Positions 35,455 through 45,757 of a stretch of DNA of 64,000 nt are shown piece after piece. Numbering within the stretch: the stretch's first letter is position 1; each line of letters opens with the position of its first letter. Location: the NCBI GenBank assembly GCA_000149265.1, contig CH002848.1:7709-71708 (forward strand). The letters run 5' to 3'. This DNA comes from Ciona savignyi (lineage: Eukaryota; Chordata; Ascidiacea; Phlebobranchia; Cionidae). The notes beneath the pieces were generated by a model. The model had not been told where the DNA came from. It was given only the letters and a program-made list of their open reading frames with translations, and did not search any database. The translations under genes and the position numbers were made by a program.

Positions 35455-37665
35455 TTTCTTAAAAAATAAACCTTATATCTTGTTTGGTTTTCAAACGCGC
35501 GCCATTCACGCACCCACACTATAGCCTACGTCAAATTATCAATATGTTTGGTTTGGGTTAAAATGAAACAGCTTGGATATACCTAAATCGACGATTTGTT
35601 ATAGTAAGTACATGAAAATTGGTAGATGGGTGGATAATACATTTATAAATTTGCTCTCAAAAAATAAACCTTATATCTTGTTTGCTTTTCAAACGCACGT
35701 CATGAACGCACCCACACTATAAGTAAATTATCATTATGTTCGGTTTGGGTTGACATGAAACAGCTTGGGTATACCTAAATGGACGATTTCTTGTAGTAAG
35801 TACACGAAAATTGCTAGATGGGTGGATAACACATTTATAAATTTGGTCCCAAAAAATAAACCTTATATCTCGTTTGGTTTTCAAACGCGAGCCATTCACG
35901 CAGCCACACTAAACGTCAAATTATCAATATGTTCGGTTTGGGTTGAAATGAAAAAGCTTGGATATAGCTAAATCTACGATTTGTTATAGTAAGTACATGA
36001 AAATCGGTAGATGGGTGGATGACACATTTATAAACTTGCTCCCAAAAAATAAACCTTATACCTTGTTTGGTTTTCAAACGCACGCCATAAACGCACCCAC
36101 ACTATACGTCAAATTGTCAATATGTTCGGTTTGGGTTGACATGAAACAGCTTGGATATACCTGAATCGACGATTTATTGTAGTAAGTACATAAAAATTGG
36201 TAGATAGGTGGATAACACATTTATAAATTTGCTCCCAAAAAATAAACCTTATATCTTGTTTGGTTTTTAAACGCACGCCATGAACGCACCCACACTATAC
36301 GTCAAATTATCAATATGTTCGGTTTGGGTTGAAATGAAACAGCTTGGATATACCTAAATCGACGATTTTATAGTGTAAGTACATGAAAATTGGTAGATGG
36401 GTGGATAACACATTTATAAACTTGCTTCCAAAAAATAAACCTTATATCTCATTTGGTTTTCAAACGCGCGCCATTCACCCAGCCACACTACGTCAAATTA
36501 TCAATGTGTTCGCTTTGGGTTGAAATGAAACAGCTTTAATATACCTAAATCGACGATTTATCATAGTAAGTACATAAAAATTGGTAGATATGTAGATAAC
36601 ATACTTGTAAATTTGCTTCCAAAAAATAAACCTTATATCTTTTTGGTTTTCAAACGCGCGCCATGAACGCACCCACACTAAACGTCATATTATCAATATG
36701 TTCGCTTTGGGTTGAAATAAAACAGCTTGGATATACCTAAATCGACGATTTGTTATAGTAAGTACATGAAAATCGGTAGATGGGTGGATAACACATTTAT
36801 GAATTTGGCCCCAAAAAATAAACCTTATATCTTGTTTGTTTTTTTTACGCACGCCATGAACGCACCCACACCACGTCAAATTATCAATATGTCGCTTTGG
36901 GTGGACATGAAACAGCTTGGATATACCTAAATCGACGATTTCTTATAGTTAGTAAATGAAAATTGGTAGATGGGTAGATAACATACTCGTAATTTTGCTC
37001 ACAAAATATAAACCTTATATCTCGTTTGGTTTTCAAACGCGCACCACAAACGCACCCACACTACGTCAAATGATCAATATGTTCGCTTTGGTTTGAAATG
37101 AAACAGCTTGGATATACCTAAATCGATGATTTGTTATAGTAAGTACATGAAAATCGGTAGATGGGTGGATAACACATTTATAAAATTGCTTCCAAAAAAT
37201 AAACCTTATATCCCGTTTGGTTTTCAAACGCGCGCCACGAACGCACCCACACTACGTCATATTATCAGTATTTTCGCTTTGGGATGAAATGAAACAGCTT
37301 GGATATACCTAAATCGACGATTTGTTATAGTAAGTACATGAAAATTGGTAGATGGGTAGATAACATACCTTTAAATTTTTGGCCAAAAATAAACCTTATA
37401 TCTCGTTTGGTTTTCAAATGTGCGCCATTCACGCACCCACACTACGTCAAATTATCAATATGTTCGCTTTAGGTTGAAATGAAACAGCTTGGGTATACCT
37501 AAATCGACGATTTGTTATAGTAAGTACATGAGAATTGGTAGAGGGGTGGATAACACATGTATAAAATTGCTCCCAAAAAATAAACCTTATATCCCGTTTT
37601 GTTTTCAAACGCGCGCCACGAACGCTCCCACACAAGGTCAAATTATCAAAATGTTCGCTATATCG
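35455..37665. repeat. ~192-bp satellite, about 12 monomers
   Basis: Head-to-tail monomers marked by AAATAAACCTTATATC, GTTTGGTTTTCAAACGC, CGCACCCACACTA, ATCAATATGTTCG, ACAGCTTGGATATACC and GGTAGATGGGTGGATAACAC recur every 189-197 bp. Identity is high, so the array is young or homogenised. Several monomers carry open frames of about 60 codons on both strands. These are a by-product of the period and not genes. Confidence 0.93.
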
Positions 37666-38379
37666 ATCCTTTTTAATTCCATAATACTACAATATATGAA
37701 AACATTAATCCCTTGTTCAGATTAACATACAATTCTCAATACAGGCATGAATATTATATATTTTAGGACATTGGTTCAACTGTCATTCAATCACAATCAT
37801 TAAAAAGTGTACCTGTTAGATTTAATATAATATGTTGGAAAATATGATTATCGTTTATAAGAAAGAAAAATGACAATCGCTTTTTAAAGGACAATATTCA
37901 AACATATTACGGAAACACCTTAAGTCATTTTCTTATATAGGCCTACGTCATTGACGTGATATCAGCCCGCTTTCATATATAAATGTCGACAAATTTTCGC
38001 AGTCTATTAATGAACTTAGGTGTGATGCTGCAATTAACACACATCAATTTTTTATAATATAATTAAATATCGCGAAACCAAGTTCTCATTTTCCGTTCTG
38101 AATTAACCATCATTGAGTGAAGTCGATGATCTTGCCACTTAGTTTAACTACGTATTGCAAAACTTGTTGTTTATTATGGATAAACACAATGATTGCAGAA
38201 AAGGTATGTTGTAGCAGAACTAACTAAATGACACACCACAAAAGCGAGTTTCGGAAAGCAAAAAATCTAAAACTCATTAACGTAATCACTTTTGGGGTAA
38301 TTATCATCATCCATTTTATCTTTAGTCACGTAATTTTCGTTTTTTGTTATTTTTACGACAGTTTGTTCATGTATATCTA
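37666..38379. other. Spacer between satellite and inverted unit
   Basis: AT-rich, without recognisable gene or repeat family. Nothing further can be supported. Confidence 0.5.
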
Positions 38380-38737
38380 CCTGAAAATCTCTCTAATGTT
38401 ATTCTAAATTAAAATCATTATTTATGACGAGTTTTTTTAATGTCGGTTACACGAATTTAAATCACTCTTTTAACCCCCTTTGTTTCTATTACCGCCCGTA
38501 AAAAGTTTCTATTTACCGCCCGTAAAAAACTGCGTGTGCAATCATTTTCACTCGAAATTGTTGATATTGTGTCAGCTTAACGAATTATGTAATCATAGAA
38601 CTTGGGAAATAATATTCCTAAACTCATTTAAGAAACACAAATAAAATTTTACCCGAGAAACGAAAATTTTGTTTCCAGAAACGATAACGAAAAGTTGTTA
38701 TGTTAGTTTTATTACAGTAAAATGTGATATCGCATGC
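38380..38737 (-). repeat. Inverted copy of the palindrome-rich unit
   Basis: Read on the minus strand it gives AAACTAACATAACAAC, CTTTTCGTTATCG, the near-palindromic GAAACAAAATTTTCGTTTCTC, then the AGTGATTTAAATTCGTGTAACCG and CATAAATAATGATTTTAATT blocks of the array at 33111-35454. It faces that array across the satellite. Degenerate pieces of the same palindrome run occur at 39338-39390. Confidence 0.8.
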
Positions 38738-39103
38738 CTTCGTGGTTAAAGAGTTTTAAATCTTTGTAAGAGGTGAATCGGTCAAAACATGGGCAAGTAC
38801 AATTTGTTCTTCAAAACTTTGACGACAAATTAAGTAACCGCTTTCTGCTATAGAACATTTAGCTTATGTGCTACTCGGTAATTAATTAACATCTGATCAC
38901 AAACTGAGCACCATATTTGTAATTTTGTATAGCAAACAAAAAAATCTTTCTGTTGTGAGGATTACACAAGTAATAATGCAACTCCATTATGAGTCATTAT
39001 TCACACCACTATTGGCAGGTGTTTGTACTGTTAACTCGAGTTTAATTATGACATCATAATAACGCGCGACAAAGCTGATTTCTTACGCCGCCAATGTTCT
39101 GCA

Positions 39104-39111
39104 TGACGTCA
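39104..39111. promoter_or_regulatory. Palindromic CRE-like site TGACGTCA
   Basis: A full consensus cAMP-response element about 1.4 kb upstream of the second paralogue. An 8-mer can occur by chance, and no other promoter signal supports it. Confidence 0.25.
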
Positions 39112-39159
39112 CTGTGACGTTTTACCAATTTTAATTAGGCTGGTTCATGTGAATAAAAA

Positions 39160-39243
39160 AATATTCACCGGGTTAAGTAGCGAACCCAACATGGGCTGGT
39201 CCATAATTACGAATCAGTCGCGCTAACCATTCGGCCAGACACC
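39160..39243 (-). mobile_element. tRNA-derived SINE/pseudo-tRNA
   Basis: On the minus strand it reads GGTGTCTGGCCGAATGGTTA (A box) and GTTGGGTTCGCTACTTAACC (B box), with a tRNA-like length. The acceptor arm does not pair, so it is not a functional tRNA. A related head lies at 46433-46520. Confidence 0.55.
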
Positions 39244-40499
39244 GTTATTAAATTAAAAGAAGTTATATGGTTATTTTACTGTTTGACCTCTAGTGCCACC
39301 TAACTGCTAAAAAAATTATCTAATACATTTTTTTTCAGAAACAAAACTTTCGTTTCTGCCATTTCGCTTTGGAAAAATTTCGTTTCTTACCGTTACATAG
39401 GGAATTCCCCTGGTTTTATCTCCCAAAATTTTAGTTTCTGTTCATCTAGACCATGTTGTCTAACAAATGGCAAAGTCTCATTGCGATTCCATTATTCCTT
39501 CTGGTAGATGTCGGGGCGACATGCCATGCCTGTCAAGCGTTTGACGAAAAAAAAGAAAAAAAACGAAAAAAAACGGACAAAAACAATATGTGTCCCAATT
39601 TTTCAAATGGGACCCATAATTAATGCAATTTTCATGAATTGTGTTGTAAAGCTGTACAAGCTTTTAAGTAAAAGTTAAAAGTGTGTATGAGTTCAAAAAA
39701 AATACACTGAACTAAACCATTCAATTCAAGCAGCTGTAAAGTGAACTTCGATACAGTTCCAAAATAAAAATTCCGACAGTAGGTAGTTGGATTTTGTATT
39801 GTTATGCATGAACAATGTCAAAATCTTGTAGTCTTATACACGTATTATTTTGTAAACAAAGCTTACTTGTTGTCGTGATACACACTTTGTGCGTGACTGT
39901 TGTCATCTTGTGTTTGCATTTCGTTTTATTCCAGAATTTTATTTTGTGCTTTTGTTTTTTTATGTATTTCAAGACATAATAATTTTAAGCATTTATGGTC
40001 AAAGCTAATGCTTTTATCACCATTAAACGTCATTCAATTTCGCTATTACAAAAAAAGAACTCCTAGAGTTCTATGTAAAGCTGTTCTGATTTTTGCATAA
40101 CTTATCCGAAGAATATTGTTGTCAAAACAACTGAGTGATATCAGGCATTACCTCATGACATAATCCATCACAGTCCAGCCGTTTCCCGTTTCACATATTT
40201 ACTGTCATCAAAACGCGAAAACGAAATCATGATTGAAAAGTTGTGAGGTTTAGTTAAAGACTATGCTAGAACAACATTTGTGAAGGACATGTTTCTTCAA
40301 AAAATGACCAAAAGAAGAGAAAACAGGGAAAGTAAAATATTAGGAATTTGCTGTTTTGTAGATTGATTTTATAGCTTACTGGCTTTAATTCGCTGAAATC
40401 ATGTAGGCCTATGCGTGCTTTTATGGTGCAGTGATTACTTTTATTAACTCTTTAGTTGGTGTATTTCAGAGTGTTCCAGTCAAATCTCTTTGTAAAGCA
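39244..40499. other. 5' flank of copy 2
   Basis: No gene. It contains a palindrome-rich scrap (39338-39390), the recurrence of GGGAATTCCCCTGG, an A-rich GAAAAAAAA run (about 39541-39577), and blocks shared with other gene copies: TTTTATTCCAGAATTT (39927) and TTGTTGTCAAAACAACTGAG (about 40118). The last ~97 bp before the ATG match the flank of copy 1. Confidence 0.6.
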
Positions 40500-41204
40500 A
40501 TGGGGAAGTGTTTCTCCAGTTTATGTGGCTCATGTTGTGGTGGAACTGGCAGTGAGCATAGCTGCAGCGATGACGAAATCCCAATGTGGGATCTGTGGGG
40601 TCCGCCCACCGAGCTGGAAATATTGCAAGTGCAAATGGCCGGTTATAAAGTTTGGCCCAAATACCCGGAGCCGGACAACTCTGCATTTTCTCAGTTGCTT
40701 ACCAAAATACGGAGTTGGAAAACATGGAAATCAACAAGCGATGATAATTACATATTTTCAATGAACTGGGACACAAATGGCGACCCGTTGTACCTCGGTG
40801 TCAAGCCGGAAGAAGAAGAAGATTTGAAAATCAAAGTTCGTAAAGCTGAAGAGCCGAGCTCCAATTCCCCTTCATTAAATGACCCGCGTGTATTTCAATA
40901 TCAATTGGATGTACTGAAACATAATCATGTTCTTTACCACACATATAGCCAACAATACGTCGGGCTTGACGAGGGGAATAAACTGATTCTAGTTGCAGAA
41001 CAAAAGCAGGCGACAGGGTTCGTAATACAAACTATCGATGGAAAACCTTGCGGCACTGGTAAACAAAATCCTGGCCAATCTGGCGAACAAAATCCTGGCC
41101 AATCTGGCGAACAAAAACCTTCCAACACTGACGAACAAAATCCTGCCCAATCTGGCGAGCAAAAATCTGTCAATCAAAATGCAACTACTGAGACGAAAGT
41201 ATAA
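40500..41204 (+). CDS. Unrecognised N-acylated, possible beta-trefoil protein, copy 2
   Basis: Intronless 234-residue paralogue, very close to copy 1. The N-terminus MGKCFSSLCGSCC keeps Gly2, Ser6 and three to four cysteines suited to dual acylation. The core PTELEILQVQMAGYKVWPK, LYLGVKP, DPRVFQYQLD and YVGLDEGNKLILVAEQ are conserved. Unlike copy 1 it continues after FVIQT into a hydrophilic tail of four 8-residue repeats of NPGQSGEQ type and ends NATTETKV. The proximal promoter (about 97 bp) is shared with copy 1, which predicts similar expression. Membrane-tethered cytosolic location is inferred; function is unknown. Confidence 0.8.
   Translation: MGKCFSSLCGSCCGGTGSEHSCSDDEIPMWDLWGPPTELEILQVQMAGYKVWPKYPEPDNSAFSQLLTKIRSWKTWKSTSDDNYIFSMNWDTNGDPLYLGVKPEEEEDLKIKVRKAEEPSSNSPSLNDPRVFQYQLDVLKHNHVLYHTYSQQYVGLDEGNKLILVAEQKQATGFVIQTIDGKPCGTGKQNPGQSGEQNPGQSGEQKPSNTDEQNPAQSGEQKSVNQNATTETKV
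41067..41162 (+). repeat. Four 24-bp coding repeats at the C-terminus of copy 2
   Basis: AATCCTGGCCAATCTGGCG plus AACAA repeats in frame, encoding NPGQSGEQ twice, then KPSNTDEQ and NPAQSGEQ. The first two units are identical in DNA, so expansion is recent. The tail is absent from copies 1 and 3. Confidence 0.9.
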
Positions 41205-42970
41205 TTTAATCAATTCAAAATTGCACAAAAATATTGCTGTTTGCAAATTTTAAAATGGCATTTTTAAACATAGATGTAGATTTATCTGGTGTTAAATTCT
41301 ACAACACGTGTTAATACGCAAATATTGAAAGACTGAGACTACTCACTCGAGAGAAAATCCGTTTGTTTGATTGGGTCCTTAGAGCTAGTTTTGCGGGACA
41401 CGATTTTACTTACTTTAAAAAAGTGTTTGTTTTTTTATACGAAGAAGACGGCAATTTAAAGAATATACTTGTCAGTAACCTATCAAATATTTAGTGATAG
41501 CTTTCGCCAGTGCATTTTACCTGGGTTTCACACAGCATATAAACTTGTACATGATTCGCCTCATTTGGAACTGGCAATTTTACAACTTCAACATTTTTTT
41601 ATTTTTTTACTTGTATCCTATCTTACTCGCATCCATTACTATAACATGTAATCAACAATATATTTCCGAAATATTGTTAAATCACTTTATCAGTTATTGC
41701 CGATCCGGCCGTGTGGTGTAGCAATTCAGTGACTAAAGCGCCAAGGGGCAGATGCCTACCTTTCTTCTTAGTTGTAGATTCAAATCATAGGTTTAACCCG
41801 CTAAAGCCTAACCCTAATACAAATTACAATAGGTCCACTTACCACCATAAGCTAACCATTGTCCACAACCTCTTGACTAAACTTGATACCCAACCCTCTA
41901 TCTTTAATGCCCTAAACGTACCATCATTTCCCAAAACACAACCAATATCCAAATTTACTTATAATAGCAACTTATTTATCTTTTACCCGAATAGTTGTGG
42001 ATTATTTTCTAAAATCTAAGAATGAGGGATGACAACACGGCTAAAACAAGTCATATGGGCAATAGATTGTTTAAACAAAAATTTTATTTTACGCCGTACG
42101 TAATAGCAGCTAACTACCGAAGCTATTGCAGTGTACTGTGTATGATTGACTTCCTTTAAATTTGGTGGAACTGATTAATCCACGGGTTTATGTAGTCTTT
42201 TAACTGCACGTACTGGTCAAGGAAACAACGGACCGGCTAGACCAGAGAGTAACATCTACCCAATCTTACAATTTATTTGTAGTCATTTGGTTAGCAATTG
42301 TGCACTTTAGAAAAGTATTTGCCACATTCCTTAGATAAAACGCCGATTTTACCCAGAGGACATGATTGGCTTACATGATCACGTGGTGCAAATTTCCACC
42401 GTGATCGTCGTCAACTGCTATTTGCATTTTAGTTTTATTCCAGAACTTGTCATATACGTTTCATAAAATGTCGTATAGTATTCCTAGTACTTCACTCGTC
42501 TTATCTTTAACAGGTCACTCATCTTATCTTCAGCGTTCTATATTTAAATCAGTCCGGATTTTTGTATTTAATATTTTAAAATTAATGTTTTCTAAACAAC
42601 CAAGTGTTCGTGACATAATTCATTCATGCCATAGGTACTTTCCGTTTCGTATACTTTCCGTTATTCTATATCAATAAAACTCCCAAGTTAAAACATTGTT
42701 TAGAAGTTGTGATATAAAGTCGAGGTCCAGACTTCATGTTACTTAATGTTTAAATGAAATATTGAAATAGGGAAAAGAAAAAAATGATAAGACATTCGTA
42801 ACATCTTGCAACTGTTTAACATCTTGTATTAAGGATTGCTGTGTTTTTTCCTAGCGGTTTTATAGCGTCTTCTCTCCAAGGCGCTGTGTATGATTTTATA
42901 ATGCAGTACTTGTTAACTTTGCTTATTTAGGCAATTTAGATTGTTCTAATCGAATATCGAGTTTAGGGTA
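41205..42970. other. Intergenic between copies 2 and 3
   Basis: No gene. A tRNA-like head (CCGTGTGGTGTAGCAATTC at about 41709) suggests a SINE. A degenerate copy of the common SINE lies at 42086-42250. TTTTATTCCAGAACTTG (about 42433) is the flank block also seen before copy 2 and at 44505, so the upstream region of copy 3 is homologous though diverged. Confidence 0.55.
42086..42250 (-). mobile_element. Decayed SINE copy
   Basis: Plus-strand blocks AGCTATTGCAGTGTACTGTG, GTGGAACTGATTAATCCACG and GGTCAAGGAAACAACGGACC follow the common SINE order at reduced identity. The head is missing. Confidence 0.5.
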
Positions 42971-43555
42971 ATGGGACAGTTATTCTGTATCTGTGATGCA
43001 AAAGCAAAAGAAACCGACAGCGGGCATGAGTGCGACAATGACGAAATCCCAATGGGGGATCTGTGGGGAACTCCCACTGAGTTGGAGATATTGCAAGTGC
43101 AAATGGCCGGTTATAAAGTTTGGCCGAAAAACTCACGGGTTAACAACAATGCATTTGTTCAGCTGCTAACCGAAGTACATAGTTGGAAAACATGGAAGTC
43201 AACAAGCGATGATTATTACATATTTTCAATGAACTGGGACACAAATGGCGACCCGTTGTACCTCGGTGTCAAGCCGGGAAATAGGGTTTCGAAAATCAAA
43301 GTTCGTAAAGCTGATGCGCCGAACCGCAATTCCCCGCCAATAACCGATCCTCGCGTGTTTCAGTACCGATTGGATCTACGGGCCAACTACCACGTTCTCT
43401 TTAACACTTTTAGTCAGCAATATGTTGCCCTTTCCCGTTCTAACAAACTGATTCTAGTTGAAGAGGAAAATCAGGCGACAGGATTTGTACTACAAACTCT
43501 CGATCAAAATACACAAAAACCCTGCAACCAAGCTGCAATAGAGATAAATATGTGA
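42971..43555 (+). CDS. Unrecognised N-acylated, possible beta-trefoil protein, copy 3
   Basis: Intronless 194-residue paralogue, the most diverged of the three. The N-terminus MGQLFCICDAK keeps Gly2 with Cys6 and Cys8 but otherwise differs from copies 1 and 2. The core is almost unchanged (DEIPM, PTELEILQVQMAGYKVWPK, YIFSMNWDTNGDPLYLGVKP), as is DPRVFQY. The last lobe is variable (QYVALSRSNKLILVEEE). The C-terminus is a short different tail (LDQNTQKPCNQAAIEINM). Faster change at the ends than in the core fits a real, constrained protein. Its immediate 5' flank is not the segment shared by copies 1 and 2. Confidence 0.78.
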   Translation: MGQLFCICDAKAKETDSGHECDNDEIPMGDLWGTPTELEILQVQMAGYKVWPKNSRVNNNAFVQLLTEVHSWKTWKSTSDDYYIFSMNWDTNGDPLYLGVKPGNRVSKIKVRKADAPNRNSPPITDPRVFQYRLDLRANYHVLFNTFSQQYVALSRSNKLILVEEENQATGFVLQTLDQNTQKPCNQAAIEINM

Positions 43556-44499
43556 TTAAATTCACGAATTGTCCTGATCAGACTTGTTGTTAGGATTGGG
43601 TTTTATATTTGGAGCCGAAGTTATATTAAATCGCAAAATCTTAGTTTCGAAAAAGAATTAGGATGATTATTAGGCAAATTGATTTTCCGTTACCCTTAAT
43701 ACATTGCATGCCAGCTTTCTTACATTGCATACCATATTTATTTGGACATGCTTAGTTTTACAACCTGATTTGATAAAGTTTCACCTATATCGTATGTATC
43801 ATGTTTACTTTATTTATGTCGTAATTTACAAAATAATCAATATATTAGCCTACTCGTTAATATCCAGCATCTACGTCTGCATATTGTAATAGTTTAGTTT
43901 AGTGATTAAACTAGAACGACTGTCCGCAACTCCACTAGTTACTTTTCCCGGATATTTTCCTAAACTTTGTGTCCCTGGGTAAAGCACTTGTTGACCTTTG
44001 GTTTGATCATTGATCCAATTATTTGAAGAAAAAAACACAGAGCGTGTTTGTTGAACAATATTCTTGTATTAGAAGTAAATTATTTTAATAGAAAAAAGAC
44101 AACGGCCGTTTATGACGGTTATTCAATCATTTGTTCCGGAAATTAATTTACCAGGCAAAACATGTACTGGACTCTTATTTCACAAAAAAGTTATTTCACT
44201 TGCTGTTTTTCGTTTATATAACTTTCAGGACAAACATACCAATGCGATATATTATTTCGGTGGCGTGTTTTAGGACAGCAGTTACAAATTTATTTGATAC
44301 TGCGTTTTTTAGGTAAACAAATAGAATTTTGTATCGTCAGATGAATCACTTCTTGCGTAATTCGTAATCCGAAGTTTGTACTTCGTTTTTTTTACTGAAT
44401 TCACTTTTGAGTCGATAAAAAGCTTCTTTTAGGACCGTTTTCAGTGTACAATTTGGTATATGTATCGGTCGCTTTAACTATTAGGCCACACGACCTTGC
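43556..44499. other. 3' flank of copy 3, no gene recognised
   Basis: AT-rich, with only short random open frames. Nothing can be supported beyond the homologous flank block that begins at 44500. Confidence 0.5.
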
Positions 44500-44830
44500 A
44501 TGGTTTTATTCCAGAATTTGTTGACTATTTGTGAGACATTGTTGTCAAAACAACCGAGTGAGAATTTGCATAATCAAGTGACGTAATTCGTCAAAGTCAG
44601 TGCTGTTTCCTGTTCAGTAGGTTCAATTTTGAATTAATAGCCTATATAATATGAATATATGACTGCTGCAAATTTTAACATAGCAGTTTTTAAATAAGGA
44701 TGCATATTTATTTGATATAAATTTTTGCGATCTTACATGGGCAACGAATTAATATGATTTTAGAACTAGGTTATAATTAAAGTCAGACTCCACAGTAAAC
44801 TAATAAACATTCCACATTCTACTTCGCCTA
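44500..44830 (+). other. Remnant of a fourth paralogue unit lacking its coding part
   Basis: The left part (TGGTTTTATTCCAGAATTTG, TTGTTGTCAAAACAACCGAG, then GCTGTTTCCTGTTCAG) resembles the 5' flank of copy 2 at 39925-40230. The right part (ACTGCTGCAAATTTTAACAT, GCAGTTTTTAAATAAGGATG, GCGATCTTACATGG) resembles the 3' flank of copy 2 at 41232-41330. The two flanks are joined with no open reading frame between them. Homology was judged by eye. Confidence 0.5.
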
Positions 44831-45267
44831 TGCATTTGATCTGTACTGGGACATTATCTGCAAATCTTACAACGCTACATTTACAAGCTTCCGCTTTTAT
44901 CCTATATATCTTCGCATCACTTAAATAGCCTGCGGAGGCTTATAACGGTATATTTTCAGAAAATTTTTGTCAAGAGTTTTCCCACCGGTCAACCAACTAA
45001 TTCGAGGCTAGTTTTCTACCGGGTTATTTCATTTTTTTGTAGAAACTGGTCAACTTCTTTAAAAAAATCATTATTCTAATTGATTCGCAGGAAAAATCCG
45101 CAAATTTCCTTGCCCAAGGACATAACAGTCGTCGAAATGCGAATAAATATCAGTTGGTTATGAAAATAAAAATTCGTGGAGTTGCTATAAAAACGAAGCG
45201 AAAGAAATATGCTTTGTTTGCAAAAGAGAATTTAATTTGGTCTCACAACGGCCCAGCTATTAAAAAT

Positions 45268-45546
45268 CCGACCAAATAGCTTGGTCGATTAGTGCGTTTC
45301 CATGCAGCGTAAGGTTTGCAGATTCGACACTGGTCGCTAGCTAGTGGGCAGTGTCCTTAGCCGATATTTCAGTAACCCAGTGGAACAATGGATACTACCA
45401 AATTAAAGGAACGTCTCAATCATACACAACACACTGCAACAGATCCGGCAACCCGAGATTGTGCGCAAAAAAACAGACGATTACCGGTGTGTTAACCCCC
45501 TTGCATTTCCAATTCACGGGAATAAACATGAATATCTTATTCTATG
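45268..45546 (+). mobile_element. SINE copy downstream of SCPx
   Basis: CCAAATAGCTTGGTCGATTA head, GATTCGACACTGGTCGCTAG, AGTGTCCTTAGCCG, ACACAACACACTGCAACAG and GGGAATAAACATGAATATC tail. Plus orientation, moderately diverged. Confidence 0.75.
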
Positions 45547-45611
45547 AATAACCGAAATCGATTTTTTAACCAAAGAAGCGGCATATGGGTTAATACTTAT
45601 ATTGGAACATA

Positions 45612-45617
45612 TTTATT
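45612..45617 (-). promoter_or_regulatory. Candidate polyadenylation signal of SCPx
   Basis: AATAAA on the minus strand, about 140 nt past the SCPx stop codon (45760-45758). The spacing is reasonable; the hexamer alone is weak evidence. Confidence 0.5.
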
Positions 45618-45757
45618 CAATCAAAATGTCACATATTGCATAGTCCTGAATTACTAAATATACAAGAGAGCACTGGAATTATATCACATGGCGTGCATGA
45701 TCGCCTATGTTAGCTTCAAATATATAGTTAAACAAAATCATTGGAAATTAAAGTATT

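Noticed and set aside
35765..36164. Tandem open frames encoding similar ~68-residue peptides
   Set aside because: They are successive monomers of the ~192-bp satellite; the period near 64 codons keeps frames open by chance.
35455..37665. Possible CRISPR-like array
   Set aside because: Eukaryotic context, near-identical long monomers and no unique spacers between short repeats.
39160..39243. Possible functional tRNA gene (minus strand), and similar heads at 13886, 41700 and 46433
   Set aside because: A- and B-box-like motifs are present but acceptor stems do not pair and anticodon arms are poor; best read as tRNA-derived SINE heads.
40934..41246. Minus-strand frames with DWPGFC-type repeats
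   Set aside because: They are the complement of the in-frame NPGQSGEQ coding repeat of copy 2.
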